A stretch of 64,000 bases of DNA, taken from NCBI GenBank assembly GCA_023512345.1, contig JAILZT010000008.1, positions 124,001-188,000 of the forward strand, in the 5' to 3' direction. The position numbers and the translations under genes were made by a program. This DNA comes from Paenibacillus sp. (lineage in GTDB: Bacteria > Bacillota > Bacilli > Paenibacillales > Paenibacillaceae). Position 1 is the stretch's first letter; the number at the start of each line of letters is the position of its first letter. Below are positions 34,670 to 44,949 of the stretch, in pieces. The notes beneath the pieces are model-generated. The model saw only the letters and a list, made by a program, of their open reading frames with translations. It was not told the origin of the DNA and did not search any database.

Positions 34670-35553
34670 GCCTCCACCTCTCTTCGTTTCATGATCCATA
34701 ATTGAACCATAGTGATCAGTAATACAATAATAAATAAAATAATGGCTTTGGCACTCGCATAACCATATCTTTGATTAAAGCGGAACGCTTCTTCTACGAT
34801 ATTAATCGCAATCACCTGCGTGGATCGCCCAGGTCCACCGCCGGTTAAAGCAAATACGGCATCGAACACTTTAAAAGAAGTGCTTAGAGTCAAAAAAATA
34901 CCAATCGTCACTGCAGGATAAATCATCGGCAGCGTGACATGCTGAAAGTTCTGTATGCTATTAGCTCCGTCTATAGCTGCGGCTTCTCTTAGTTGCTTTG
35001 GTACACCTTGCAACGCTGCTATATAGATAACCATTTGATATCCCACTCCACCCCACAATGAAAGAATGACGATAGAGTAGAACGAGAAGGAAGGATCACC
35101 GATCCAGGATTGATCCAGCAACAGCAAGCCCGTTTTCTTCGCAATAACCGGCAATACCTTCGTGAATATAAATACCCACATGAATCCCCCTATTATGAGA
35201 CTCAGCATGTTTGGCATGAAAAAGATTGTACGGAACAGCACTTTGCTCTTGCGGCGGGATTCAACAAAGACTGCCAGCAGCAGTGCAATCACATTCTGTA
35301 GTACTACCATTACAATGACATATTTGAGTGTAAACCCAATAGATTTGATGAAATACGGATCATTTCCCAGCGCCTCATTATAATTGGAGAACCCCACCAT
35401 TTGGTAAGTGGGATTCAGGCCGTTCCAATTGGTTAAGCTGTACCATACGCCCCCGAAGGCAGGGGCGATGGTAAACACAACATAGAACATTAAGGCTGGC
35501 AATACGAAGGCTAGGAGAATGATGGATTGCTTGTTTTTTCTTGTAATGTTCAC
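34666..35553 (-). CDS. Sugar ABC transporter permease (UgpA/MalF type)
   Basis: 295 residues, six hydrophobic helices, EAA loop EAAAIDGANSIQNFQHVTLP (about 189-208). GTG 35553 has GGAG nine bases upstream; a GTG six bases earlier is too close to it. It lies 31 bases downstream of the solute-binding protein gene. Confidence 0.93.
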   Translation of the reverse strand: MNITRKNKQSIILLAFVLPALMFYVVFTIAPAFGGVWYSLTNWNGLNPTYQMVGFSNYNEALGNDPYFIKSIGFTLKYVIVMVVLQNVIALLLAVFVESRRKSKVLFRTIFFMPNMLSLIIGGFMWVFIFTKVLPVIAKKTGLLLLDQSWIGDPSFSFYSIVILSLWGGVGYQMVIYIAALQGVPKQLREAAAIDGANSIQNFQHVTLPMIYPAVTIGIFLTLSTSFKVFDAVFALTGGGPGRSTQVIAINIVEEAFRFNQRYGYASAKAIILFIIVLLITMVQLWIMKRREVEA

Positions 35554-35584
35554 GTGCACTCACTCCCATCAGTCTATAGCCAAC

Positions 35585-36898
35585 TTATTGCACACTCTTA
35601 ATAGCTGTTTCCCAAGCTTTATCCATACTGCTGATGAATTGTTCCTTCGTTACCTCTTTGGCATAGTAGCTTTGCAGCAGCTTTGCTTGCTCGTCTGTTA
35701 CACCGTTAGGCAGTTTCAAATCCTGGTACGCTTTACCTTGCTCCACGTATTTGGAAGCTTCGTTCACCCAAGGGAATACCTCGTATTTATGCACCGTCGA
35801 AACAGGATTGAATTTCAATTCTTCGAAAAGAGCGGATGAATCCTTATCATCATAGAAGTAGTTCAGTAAATCCAATGCGACCTCTTTATTCTTGCTTGAT
35901 TTCGATACCGCCAGTGTCGTAGAGACCGACAGATTAATCATTGTTCCTTCGGAATTATTACTAACTGGAAGGGGAGCTACTCCGAATTCAATATCAGGGT
36001 TAACCTTTAGAATCGTTTCCGCATTCCAAGGTCCTTGAACCCACATAGCAGCCTTGCCATTTGCAAAGTCAGTGGAGCCAGCTTCGTTGCCAACCTCAAA
36101 AGGCTTAGCTGTTCCATTTGCCATAATGAGATCGACAATATTGAAAATATCCTGTACATCCGCGTATGATGCTTCACCTTTATTCATCTTTTCAATCCAG
36201 TCCGGATGCTCCGAGGAGATAATTCCTCCAAGTGAAAGAGCTGTCATTAACTGTGGAACCCAAGATTCCTGAAAGGCTAGCATGAATGGTTTTATTTTGT
36301 TAGCCTGAAGCTTTTCCACAACCACCTTCATTTCATCAAGTGTTTGGGGAGGTGTAAGACCTTGGTCATTGAAGATTTTTTTATTGTACAGATATCCCCA
36401 GGATGAGCTTTCCAGCGGAAGCGCGACCACCTGATTTTCAAGGGTAACAGTGCTCTTAACGCTTTCGAATAACGTCGCGATCGCCGGTTGTCCAGAAAGA
36501 TCCTCCAAATAGCCTGCTTTGAAATACGTCGGCAAATCGTTGGCATGAACATCAAAAATATCAGGTGCATCGTTTGAAGTCAGTCTCGCCTGAAGAACCT
36601 GCTTCGCCTGATCCGGATTCGGCATCTCCAGATCGAAGGTTACCTCAATATTTTTTTCGGCAAGTTCTTTCGCTTTGAACTGTTCGAAATACTTTTCGAA
36701 CTGCTCCTTGAATCGGGGAGAACCAATTTGAATTTTAAGCTCCACCTTCTGTACTTCAGCCTTTGGCTCCGCCGTAGCTTCCACGGCAGTTTCTTCAACA
36801 TTGTTTACTGGAGGATTGCCATTATTTTTGGGACCGCAAGCGGCTAGCGACAACATCATCAATAAACTTATAAGACCTATATAAAGCGCTTTCTTCAT
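35585..36898 (-). CDS. Sugar ABC transporter solute-binding lipoprotein (family 1)
   Basis: 437 residues. Lipoprotein signal with Cys in LSLAACGP (about residue 21), then the type-1 extracellular solute-binding fold (KQVLQARLTSNDAPDIFDVH, WVQGPWNAETI). It captures an oligosaccharide outside. The context (GH5 downstream, a GH16 glucanase nearby) suggests beta-gluco-oligosaccharides; this is inference. GGGGAG lies before the ATG. Confidence 0.92.
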   Translation of the reverse strand: MKKALYIGLISLLMMLSLAACGPKNNGNPPVNNVEETAVEATAEPKAEVQKVELKIQIGSPRFKEQFEKYFEQFKAKELAEKNIEVTFDLEMPNPDQAKQVLQARLTSNDAPDIFDVHANDLPTYFKAGYLEDLSGQPAIATLFESVKSTVTLENQVVALPLESSSWGYLYNKKIFNDQGLTPPQTLDEMKVVVEKLQANKIKPFMLAFQESWVPQLMTALSLGGIISSEHPDWIEKMNKGEASYADVQDIFNIVDLIMANGTAKPFEVGNEAGSTDFANGKAAMWVQGPWNAETILKVNPDIEFGVAPLPVSNNSEGTMINLSVSTTLAVSKSSKNKEVALDLLNYFYDDKDSSALFEELKFNPVSTVHKYEVFPWVNEASKYVEQGKAYQDLKLPNGVTDEQAKLLQSYYAKEVTKEQFISSMDKAWETAIKSVQ

Positions 36899-37011
36899 TG
36901 TTGACTCCCCCTCTATTCTTGTTTGGTGCTTCTTCAGTATAGGGCCGGAATGGGGAAGGAAGCATTAGCGCCAATTAGCAGCTTTTATTGCACAATATTG
37001 ATATCTCTCTC

Positions 37012-38097
37012 CTATTTTCCTCCCTTCTGTATATCTCCTGGTGTCAGACCGAACTGCTTCTTAAATACGCGATGAAAATAGGCAAGCTCTGTATATCCGG
37101 TCATTAGCGCAGCTTCTTTTATCGAAATATGGGGCTGTTGCAGCAGCTCTCTAGCACGCTCCATACGCCTACGGATAATATATTCGGTAAGGTTCTCGTT
37201 TACTGTTGTTTTAAACACTCTGCTTAAATGCTCCTTGCTTACATAAAACATACCTGCGATTGATTCTAACGTAATAGGCTCCAAAAAATGCTTATCAATA
37301 TAGTCCTTCACCTCAGGGATAAGGAGGCGGTTTTTCCTCTTGCGAAGCGTTTCGATTTTATCAATAGCATCTACATAATGGGTTTGAATAATAGCCAGTG
37401 TACTGGGTACATCTGTCCATTGACTTGGCTCTTCGCTTAAAGTGCGATGAAACTCAAATCCAGCTTCATTTTCCAGCATAAATTGCTCCAGAATGTGTAA
37501 GAAATCCTCGCCGACCTTAGTTATAAGAGCTGGTTCCAAGCCCTCTGGGTACATGTCGACAAGAAATTCCTCCAGTTTATCCAGTGCCTGCAAAACGGCT
37601 GGTTTGCTCAGCTCGAACAAAGCAGCAAAAACACGCTGCCGCAGGGCGACATACCGATCCATCGAGGGCGTACTCGGGAATACTAACGGTGAATCCCAAG
37701 AAGTATTTACGGTTTGCTTTTGGTTCTGCAGTTCATGTATACATTTCTCTAGCGCCGCATTCAGCTCATCCGGATCAACAGGCTTAAGCAAATACTCCAC
37801 CGCCCGGGACCGAATAGCCTGTTTCAGATACATGAAATCGTCGTAGCCGCTCATGACAATAATCTTTAGGTGCGGAAACTGGACATTGATCTGTTTCAGT
37901 AGTTCAACACCATCAACACCGGGCATTCTCATATCTGTCAACACAATGTGAGGCCCCAGTTCCTTCATTAGCCGAAGACCTTCCTTGCCATCTTCTGCTT
38001 CGCCGACAATCCTTAGATCCAGCCGATCCCAATCTCCAAGAGCCTTCACAACCTCTCTCGCCCAAGGCTCATCATCAATAATCAGCACCTTATTCAT
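37012..38097 (-). CDS. YesN-like response regulator with AraC DNA-binding domain
   Basis: 361 residues. Receiver domain 1-120 with acidic DD (8-9), phospho-acceptor Asp55 (LTDMRMPG) and Lys in LLKPVD (about 105). A middle region of unknown fold follows. The C-terminal AraC HTH pair is at about 265-358 (ITLESIAGMFYVSKEHLSRVFK and ARELLQQ...IKEAALMTGYTELAYFHR). Its ATG overlaps the kinase stop (ATGA). It likely switches on the importer and GH5 genes behind it. Confidence 0.94.
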   Translation of the reverse strand: MNKVLIIDDEPWAREVVKALGDWDRLDLRIVGEAEDGKEGLRLMKELGPHIVLTDMRMPGVDGVELLKQINVQFPHLKIIVMSGYDDFMYLKQAIRSRAVEYLLKPVDPDELNAALEKCIHELQNQKQTVNTSWDSPLVFPSTPSMDRYVALRQRVFAALFELSKPAVLQALDKLEEFLVDMYPEGLEPALITKVGEDFLHILEQFMLENEAGFEFHRTLSEEPSQWTDVPSTLAIIQTHYVDAIDKIETLRKRKNRLLIPEVKDYIDKHFLEPITLESIAGMFYVSKEHLSRVFKTTVNENLTEYIIRRRMERARELLQQPHISIKEAALMTGYTELAYFHRVFKKQFGLTPGDIQKGGK

Positions 38098-39875
38098 TCT
38101 TGTTCCCTCCCATTCTGCAAAGGCAGCTTTAGAACAAATACCGTCCCCAAATCCGGCTTGCTGAATATTCTTATCGATGCATCACCGCCATAATGCAGCT
38201 TAAGTCTGGATACAACGTTTTGCAGTCCGATTCCCTTGCGTACTTTCGGTCTTTCATTCTCCAAATCCAGACTGGCCATCTCTGGCTTTAAGACACTGCC
38301 TTCAGCCAGCGCCAACCGTAGTATCCTTAAACGCTCATCTGGAATGCCGACTCCATTATCCATAAGGGCAATGACGAGATGACGCCGAATTTTTTTCACT
38401 CGGATTTCAATTTTCCAGCTTCCTTCCTTCGACTGCAACCCATGTTCAAAAGCGTTCTCTACAAGCGGCTGAAGCGTGAATCTCGGGACCGTTGTACGGT
38501 TCACCCGTTCGTCCGATTCAACGATAACTGTACAGCGCCCCTGAAATCTCTGCTCCTGAATAAACAGGTAATTACGGACATGCCTTAGCTCCTCTTCAAG
38601 TGCCGCAATATCATCGCCGCTGCTGATCGAATAACGCAGCAGGTCGCCAATAACTTTAGTTATCTTATAAATTTCGGGCGCACCCTTCACCAGTGCCATG
38701 CCACCAATTAAATTCAACGTGTTATTAAGAAAATGGGGATTAATCTGTGCTTGCAGCGCCATAAGCTGCGCATTCTTCACCTCAATTTCTTTCTGATACC
38801 CATTCTCCACCAGTTCCTTCATCCGCAGGATCATCGAATTATACCCTCGCTCCAACAAGCTAATCTCATCATAGCTCTGAATGGATGTCTGCTCGAATTG
38901 ATGGAGCGGCGTCGTTCTCATAGTTCTGGCAAGGCCGACAATGGGTCTTGTGATCCGCAGGGACACCGCAATGGACAGCAGGATCGAGACTACCGCGAAC
39001 AACGAACCGGTGATGAGACCCGCTTTCACCGTGATATTGGCGCTTTCTGATATGGTTGAGATCGGCAATGCTTTGATTAAGGTCAATTCCCCGTCATCCA
39101 CCCGCTTTATAAAAATATAATAGCTAGCTGTTCGTCTGATTTCCGTTTCGCCTTTCGGGCTATAATTATTCCCTAATTGGCTAATCACCTTTTCGAAGCT
39201 CTGATCCGGTGTTGATCCAGATAGCCGTTCTCCCTCATCATTGATCAGGAAAACAAGACTCTCATCCTCAGATTTCAGAATCGTGCTGACCTCTTTCCAT
39301 ACTTGCTTGTTAATCCGGATCGATAAGCCGCCAAGCAATCGTCTGTCCTGAAAGTCGTTAATACTATGAAAGGCAAAAATATCGTTACCAGACTCTTTGA
39401 AATACATATTAATAGGTTCTCGCAGTAGACGACTCCAATTTCCCTTCTCAATATCCAGCGAATAGCTTAGACCGCTATTAGAATAATTAATAGCGTACGC
39501 CTTCTGATTTTGGTGCGTATAGAGTGCTAGTTCATCAATTTTTTTGGAATTGGCATAAAAAGCCTTGGTCAGCGTCTCCTGAATATACCTTTGCGTGCGG
39601 AATTGCAAACCAATATTCTCATCTTCACTCCTATTTAAGCCGTCCATCAATTCCTGATCGACTTGCAAGGAATAAAACAAAACGTCGATTTGTCGAAATA
39701 ATTCATCAAGATACTGATTCGCCCACATCATACGGGAGTGGTTAGCTTCTAATATTTCTTTCTCCACAGACTCTCGTGTATTCTCCGTCGCAATCCAAGT
39801 CATCGTCAGTACAGGAAGAGTTGTCAAACAGATCATCAAAACCATTAGCCGATAACGTATGCTTGTCCGTTTCAT
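38094..39875 (-). CDS. YesM-like membrane sensor histidine kinase
   Basis: 593 residues. Helix at about 10-28, an extracytoplasmic sensor loop to about 280, second helix (about 285-305), HAMP linker, then a His_kinase domain with the phospho-acceptor in NPHFLNNTLN (about 390) and the ATPase motifs QPLVENAFEHGL and DNGVGIP. ATG 39875 has GGAG 12 bases upstream; an ORF extending to 39914 adds no structure. It partners the YesN-like regulator. Confidence 0.93.
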   Translation of the reverse strand: MKRTSIRYRLMVLMICLTTLPVLTMTWIATENTRESVEKEILEANHSRMMWANQYLDELFRQIDVLFYSLQVDQELMDGLNRSEDENIGLQFRTQRYIQETLTKAFYANSKKIDELALYTHQNQKAYAINYSNSGLSYSLDIEKGNWSRLLREPINMYFKESGNDIFAFHSINDFQDRRLLGGLSIRINKQVWKEVSTILKSEDESLVFLINDEGERLSGSTPDQSFEKVISQLGNNYSPKGETEIRRTASYYIFIKRVDDGELTLIKALPISTISESANITVKAGLITGSLFAVVSILLSIAVSLRITRPIVGLARTMRTTPLHQFEQTSIQSYDEISLLERGYNSMILRMKELVENGYQKEIEVKNAQLMALQAQINPHFLNNTLNLIGGMALVKGAPEIYKITKVIGDLLRYSISSGDDIAALEEELRHVRNYLFIQEQRFQGRCTVIVESDERVNRTTVPRFTLQPLVENAFEHGLQSKEGSWKIEIRVKKIRRHLVIALMDNGVGIPDERLRILRLALAEGSVLKPEMASLDLENERPKVRKGIGLQNVVSRLKLHYGGDASIRIFSKPDLGTVFVLKLPLQNGREQE

Positions 39876-39996
39876 GTTAAACACCCACTCCTCTCTGCGC
39901 TGACAAGAGTTCATCTTCGCTCGTTGTCGAAACCAATTCGTCAGACAGGAATGTTACTCCTGCTCCCAATCCACAAAATTCATTTGGGAAAAGAGT

Positions 39997-40034
39997 CAAA
40001 AAACGGCGATGCCCTATTAAAAGAGGCATCGCCG
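39997..40034 (-). terminator. Rho-independent terminator of the GH16 gene
   Basis: Perfect stem CGGCGATGCC/GGCATCGCCG, then six T on the minus strand. Confidence 0.88.
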
Positions 40035-40115
40035 GTTTTATATACCACTAAACCTCATAATTAGGGGACAACGGAGATATTTCGATTCACATTTGAACGG
40101 GCATCAAAAGTAACC

Positions 40116-43100
40116 TCATTCAATCGTGACCGTATCTCTAGCGACAACGGCGTCATTCAATGTACCGGTAGGCGTAATCACCACCGGAGTAATGACAGGC
40201 GGCATAGTCACTATAATGGTAGGCGGTGTTCCTGCTACAACTTCCTTTACTGAGATATCATCGAAAGAAATCGTATGGGACACACCATTCGCAGTAACAT
40301 CCGTTCCCATTGTTTTTCCGATTAGATAATTTAATTTAAGAGTATTGTTGTTAGTGACTGTAAATTGTGTGCTGTAGGTTGCCCAAGTCGCTGTAACATC
40401 AAATTTTGCTTGAGTAGATGCTGCAGAAGTACCCGAATATTCGACAATGATTTGTCGCGCAACCGTGGATTTGGCCTTAAAGCTGAGCTCGTAGGTTTTA
40501 CCGGCTTCCAACTGGATATCTTCCTGAAACAGCTGCGTATGCCATGGTTCCCAACCTGCGGCTGCTATTGTGACTTCAGCTACTCCTTCATTCACTGTAA
40601 AGGTTGAAGATCCCCCTTCACCTGACCATTTAGACCAGCCCGTTTGCCCAATTCCAAATGAACTATTCAATACAAGATTGGTGTCATTGGCAAGAATAGT
40701 CTGTATTACAGTGCCGCTTACATAATAGTCAGCTTCTACAGTAATAGTGTACAATCCTTCAATAGGAAATGCCGATGCAGCTATGGTTATTTTACCTGGC
40801 TCTATCGTATATTGGCTTGCCTCTAGTGCAGTACCGTTGACTTTCACTGATGTGATCGCACTGCGCCATGCCTCGTTATCCGTAAATATTAGCTCTATCG
40901 GATTTGAGACTCGATTATTGCTTTTGTCTTTCAACAGCTCCTGCGGTTTAGAAGGTGCATTCTTAACCTCAAACCTTACATTATCAATGGTAATTTCATG
41001 CAATCCATCTACACTTACACCCTCTACCTTACCAAGTAAAAATTTGAGGGCAAGTGTATCATTACTGCCTTGGCGAAATTCAAATTCGAAAGGTTTAGGC
41101 TCCGATGTTAAGTCTATGACCTTTGAAAATGAAGGCTGATAGGAGGCATTATCGGCGATCACCTGGATTTTACGTGCTGTGCTTGAGCTGGCATCGAATT
41201 TAATTACATAATCAATACCGCTTGCCGCTTTCAGCTTATTCTGGAAGAGCATGACGGAGTAGGACTGATTGCCCGTGTTAGTAATGCTAAATTTGGCTTT
41301 TCCATCCGAAACAGCTGCAGTACTTTGGCCTCCCTGTTCTGTAAGAAGCCGCTCCCATGCGTCAAATCCAAAGTTGAACTCCCCATTTAGAAGCGGAAAG
41401 TATACCAAGGACGGATCATAGTAAAAGCTGGTGCGTATCAGGTTAAAATTGTCCAAACTTATTGTTCCCGTAGAGCCGCCCAGCTCTAGAACAAACTGCC
41501 CCTCATGATCCGTTGCCCCTGCAAGGTTAAGGAAATCCACTTTGAATTCCTGATTTACCGGAGTCAGATCAACAACTTGCTCTGCATACACACTGCCATC
41601 CTTACCAAGAAGCTTTACGTTAGCCGAGCGATTCGATGTGGAGGCTGCTTCAAAGGTAAGTTCATAGTCCTGCCCCGCAATTAGATAAATCCCTTTTTGC
41701 AGCAGTTTAACATCACCGGCATTACTGCTTGCCTGGGTAACTTGCAGGTTTAATGTTCCTTGAGCATTTACAACAGAGCTTGCGGCTGCGCCATTTGCAA
41801 CTTCTGTATGCCAATAACTCAACCGGTTCGGTTCACCCAGATCAAAGGTACCGTTGTATAAATGATTCCCGCTGCCTAATGGAGTCTTAGCCGTATCATG
41901 TTCGAAAGGGATACTGTCGATCTCCTCCAAACGTACATTCCCGAACCAGACAGGCGCGGAATTCGTGCCTAGATTGACTTCAACCCTTGCCGCTATGTCG
42001 GAGTCCTCTTTCATTTGGAACATCGTTTCAAAGTGTTTTAACGTAGAGGTCAGTTCTGCTTTGAGCCCTGGAGAATATCCTGCAAAACCTCGTGATTGCC
42101 CACCTGTAACGCGGACATTAATGTTCCGAGAAGTATCAGTTTTTGCATCAAAGCTCAGCTTGTAAAACCGTCCTTTAGCCAAAGATACTATGGCCTGCGG
42201 TTGGATGGAATAAGAATTCCCGCCCGCATTGCTGATATTTACTTTGACGAAATTCTTACCTCCAACAGGTTCAAGCGAAAGTGCAGCGTTTGCGCCCGAT
42301 TCCTTGAAAAAAGACCAGTAAGCCGTGTTCGGGATGCCCATTCCAGCATCACCTTCAACTTGCTCTGTGAAGTTGTTATTGTATACAAGATTACCATCGG
42401 AAAGTGCTGTTCTTGAGCCATCCAAGTAAGGCTCTTTAACCAACTGAACAGGTACCGGTTGACGATATTCCCGGCCTGTCAGGTCATATACTCTGACATA
42501 ATCAATCTCCATACTTTTTGGGAAAACGGTCTCACTTGTCGGATTGCCGTCAAAGTTACCGCCCACCGCCAAGTTCATAAGGAGATGGAATTCCTGATTG
42601 AACGGAGCTGGATATGCATTGTTAGCCGGCTGTCCGTTGCTCAGGCTGTACCAGTCATTTTTAGTGGAGTAAAGAACACCGTCAACATACCAACGCATTT
42701 CACCCGGCTCCCATTCGAGGGCATAGGTGTGGAACTCCTCTATCGTCGAATTTCCAGGAAACAAGTATTCCTTACCGGAGTAGATATTGTCCGGCCACTG
42801 CGCTCCGTAATGAATAGTCCCGGCTACGGTATTCGGACGACTGCCCCAGCCTTCCATAATATCGATCTCACCGGAAGACGCCCATTGACCGTAGACTGTA
42901 TTCTCCGGCAGCATCCATATCGCCGGCCAGTAGCCTTTTCCCGTTGGAGCTTTGGCCCGGATTTCAAATTTCCCGTATGTTTTACTGTATAAACCCTTGG
43001 TTTTGATTCGGGAAGAAGTATACGGCTTTCCGCCCTGCTCCTCTTTAAGAGCTGTAATAATTAACTTTCCGTCTTTCTCTTTTACATTTTTCTCCTCGTT

Positions 43101-44645
43101 GGTATACCATTGCTGCTCATTGTTGCCCCAACCAGGGTTACCCACTACTGTCCCGTCTCCGAGGTCATAGGTCCATTTCGTAGAATCAATCGTTTCATCA
43201 TTGAACTCATCACTCCACACCAATGTCCATGGATTCACAGGGGGTGTTACGCCACCGCTACCGCCGCCGTTTGTTACAGGCGGAACTGTGGATGACACAG
43301 TCACCTGATTGGTATTGCCTATTGGCAGCGGAGAGCCGCTTAGTGTTACACCCTCAGCCTTGTTCTCCAGTGCTTTGATATTACCGCTTCCCTGAATAAT
43401 GCTGCCTTTCGCATTTGGAGCGATATGCAGCACCTGAATTTGTATTTTATCGTTAAGCACAAGAGTCGTTGGACTATTCAGTGTAAGCTTATTGACCCCT
43501 CCTGAAATATTCAAAGTCAATCCGCTGACCGAGGAATCCGTCGTATTTACAACTGCGAAGTCCCCTTTGAGAGTGACGGTTCTTTTACCTGCGGTTAAGT
43601 AGACATTGGTGAAACCAGCCCCTGTTAAGCTGCTCTCCTCCAATATGGCCCCAGACTGCACATAGACTGCATCAAATACAGTTGTACCACTGGCATATAC
43701 GCGTACCTTTCCATTAGGCTTGTTAATTCGTGTTTCGCTAAGCACAGAGTTTTTGAAGCCTATGCTCTGCTCGCCTCCACCGGATACAAAGGTTGTACCT
43801 CTAACCTTCACCTGATCAAGCAATGCATTACCCTCTCCAATCCCTTGGGTCAGGTAGAGGTTGCCCTCAATAACCGTATCCTTCAGCGTAACGTCCGCCC
43901 GATTGATCACCACGTTGCCCTGCACCGTCCCTAGAGAAACCTCTCCGGTACGAACAACAAGTTCCGAAATCATCCGGTCTACCATGGAAGTAAGCTCCGC
44001 CCGGGTCACTACCCCTTCTGGTTTAAACTTTCCACCCGGGTAACCCTTGATATAGCCGCCGGCTGTGAGAGCAGCGATCGCGTCTAAAGTTTCTGCATTC
44101 ACTCCGCTAAGATCGTTGAAGCTGGCAGCCGACTTGTCTCCGTTAAGATGAAATACCTTGTTCAGCGATAGTACGACTTCCCCTCTTGTTAGCGGCTGTG
44201 ATGGGGAGATCGATTGGCCAGGATCTGCGCTTATGTAGCCGGCAGCAATACCTTTGGCAATGTCACTCTTATACCATGCAGAATCCGACACATCAATCGG
44301 CAATACTGCAGATTGCTCCTGAAAATTAAATATACGATTGATGATGGCGGCGAACTCCGCTTTACTCACTACCTTTGATGGACGAAAGGAACCATCCTCA
44401 TATCCATTAATAATTCCATTCCCGCTCCAACGCTGTAAAGGAAGAACAGCCCAATGATCTGCACTCACATCCGTAAACGCTTTCATACTGTTCACTGGAA
44501 GATCTGCTGCAGCTGCTGAATAAGCCGGGGTCGACGTGTTCTCCGGCACAGCTTTAGCAGCAAAGGCTGCCCCTCCTCCAACTGAAGAAAAAAGTCCAGT
44601 CACCATAACCATAGCCGATAAGATTGCTGAGATGTTCCTCTTCAT
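40116..44645 (-). CDS. Cell-surface SLH/GH16 endo-beta-1,3-glucanase (laminarinase-like), multi-CBM
   Basis: 1509 residues. Order: signal peptide (1-29, FAAKA), three SLH repeats (about 53-230) that anchor to the secondary cell-wall polymer, a right-handed-repeat-like spacer (about 235-435), a Gly-rich linker, the GH16 domain (about 470-718), then four CBM4/9-like beta-sandwiches beginning near 753, 928, 1087 and 1322, with an Ig-like segment before the last. The GH16 site is GEIDIMEGWG (ExDxxE, about 590-596), giving retaining cleavage of beta-1,3- or mixed-linkage glucan. AGGAGGAG lies before the ATG. A LacI operator lies in its promoter. Exact linkage preference is not predictable. Confidence 0.94.
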   Translation of the reverse strand: MKRNISAILSAMVMVTGLFSSVGGGAAFAAKAVPENTSTPAYSAAAADLPVNSMKAFTDVSADHWAVLPLQRWSGNGIINGYEDGSFRPSKVVSKAEFAAIINRIFNFQEQSAVLPIDVSDSAWYKSDIAKGIAAGYISADPGQSISPSQPLTRGEVVLSLNKVFHLNGDKSAASFNDLSGVNAETLDAIAALTAGGYIKGYPGGKFKPEGVVTRAELTSMVDRMISELVVRTGEVSLGTVQGNVVINRADVTLKDTVIEGNLYLTQGIGEGNALLDQVKVRGTTFVSGGGEQSIGFKNSVLSETRINKPNGKVRVYASGTTVFDAVYVQSGAILEESSLTGAGFTNVYLTAGKRTVTLKGDFAVVNTTDSSVSGLTLNISGGVNKLTLNSPTTLVLNDKIQIQVLHIAPNAKGSIIQGSGNIKALENKAEGVTLSGSPLPIGNTNQVTVSSTVPPVTNGGGSGGVTPPVNPWTLVWSDEFNDETIDSTKWTYDLGDGTVVGNPGWGNNEQQWYTNEEKNVKEKDGKLIITALKEEQGGKPYTSSRIKTKGLYSKTYGKFEIRAKAPTGKGYWPAIWMLPENTVYGQWASSGEIDIMEGWGSRPNTVAGTIHYGAQWPDNIYSGKEYLFPGNSTIEEFHTYALEWEPGEMRWYVDGVLYSTKNDWYSLSNGQPANNAYPAPFNQEFHLLMNLAVGGNFDGNPTSETVFPKSMEIDYVRVYDLTGREYRQPVPVQLVKEPYLDGSRTALSDGNLVYNNNFTEQVEGDAGMGIPNTAYWSFFKESGANAALSLEPVGGKNFVKVNISNAGGNSYSIQPQAIVSLAKGRFYKLSFDAKTDTSRNINVRVTGGQSRGFAGYSPGLKAELTSTLKHFETMFQMKEDSDIAARVEVNLGTNSAPVWFGNVRLEEIDSIPFEHDTAKTPLGSGNHLYNGTFDLGEPNRLSYWHTEVANGAAASSVVNAQGTLNLQVTQASSNAGDVKLLQKGIYLIAGQDYELTFEAASTSNRSANVKLLGKDGSVYAEQVVDLTPVNQEFKVDFLNLAGATDHEGQFVLELGGSTGTISLDNFNLIRTSFYYDPSLVYFPLLNGEFNFGFDAWERLLTEQGGQSTAAVSDGKAKFSITNTGNQSYSVMLFQNKLKAASGIDYVIKFDASSSTARKIQVIADNASYQPSFSKVIDLTSEPKPFEFEFRQGSNDTLALKFLLGKVEGVSVDGLHEITIDNVRFEVKNAPSKPQELLKDKSNNRVSNPIELIFTDNEAWRSAITSVKVNGTALEASQYTIEPGKITIAASAFPIEGLYTITVEADYYVSGTVIQTILANDTNLVLNSSFGIGQTGWSKWSGEGGSSTFTVNEGVAEVTIAAAGWEPWHTQLFQEDIQLEAGKTYELSFKAKSTVARQIIVEYSGTSAASTQAKFDVTATWATYSTQFTVTNNNTLKLNYLIGKTMGTDVTANGVSHTISFDDISVKEVVAGTPPTIIVTMPPVITPVVITPTGTLNDAVVARDTVTIE

Positions 44646-44697
44646 TCTAGATTTCTCCTCCTAATTTTCGTAAAGTTTCGTAATTAAAGATGAAAAA

Positions 44698-44713
44698 TCG
44701 AAATCGGTTTCGA
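44698..44713. promoter_or_regulatory. LacI-type operator of the GH16 gene
   Basis: TCGAAATCGGTTTCGA is a palindrome apart from its central pair. It covers about +1 to +16 of the promoter predicted just upstream. The divergent LacI gene at 44950 is the likely binder. Confidence 0.65.
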
Positions 44714-44720
44714 TAATGCT

Positions 44721-44749
44721 ATTGTTAACTAGATCACAAATTTTGTAAA
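44721..44749 (-). promoter_or_regulatory. Predicted promoter of the GH16 gene
   Basis: -35 TTTACA (44749-44744), 17-base spacer, -10 AACAAT (44726-44721). The -10 matches only four of six, but spacing and the adjacent operator support it. The rest of the 300-base gap to the LacI gene is AT-rich with nothing else clear. Confidence 0.5.
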
Positions 44750-44949
44750 GATGTAATTTAATAATATTTGTCAGCTTTACAAATTTACTTTGGGTGGATG
44801 CCTGAGAATGGTTTGACTTGTTTTAACAATAAGAATAAACTTAAATCAACCTGAATTTCATGTCGATTTATCTGTAAAATGCCTTATAAATCCTTATATT
44901 AGAGCCTTTTTAACTAAAATATAGTCTTATGCCGGAGGGTGGCTTCACA

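Noticed and set aside
40747..41139. 130-residue frame on the plus strand
   Set aside because: It is a shadow of the GH16 gene and lacks its own start signals.
42459..42992. 177-residue plus-strand frame
   Set aside because: Antisense to the GH16 catalytic domain; no domain or start site.
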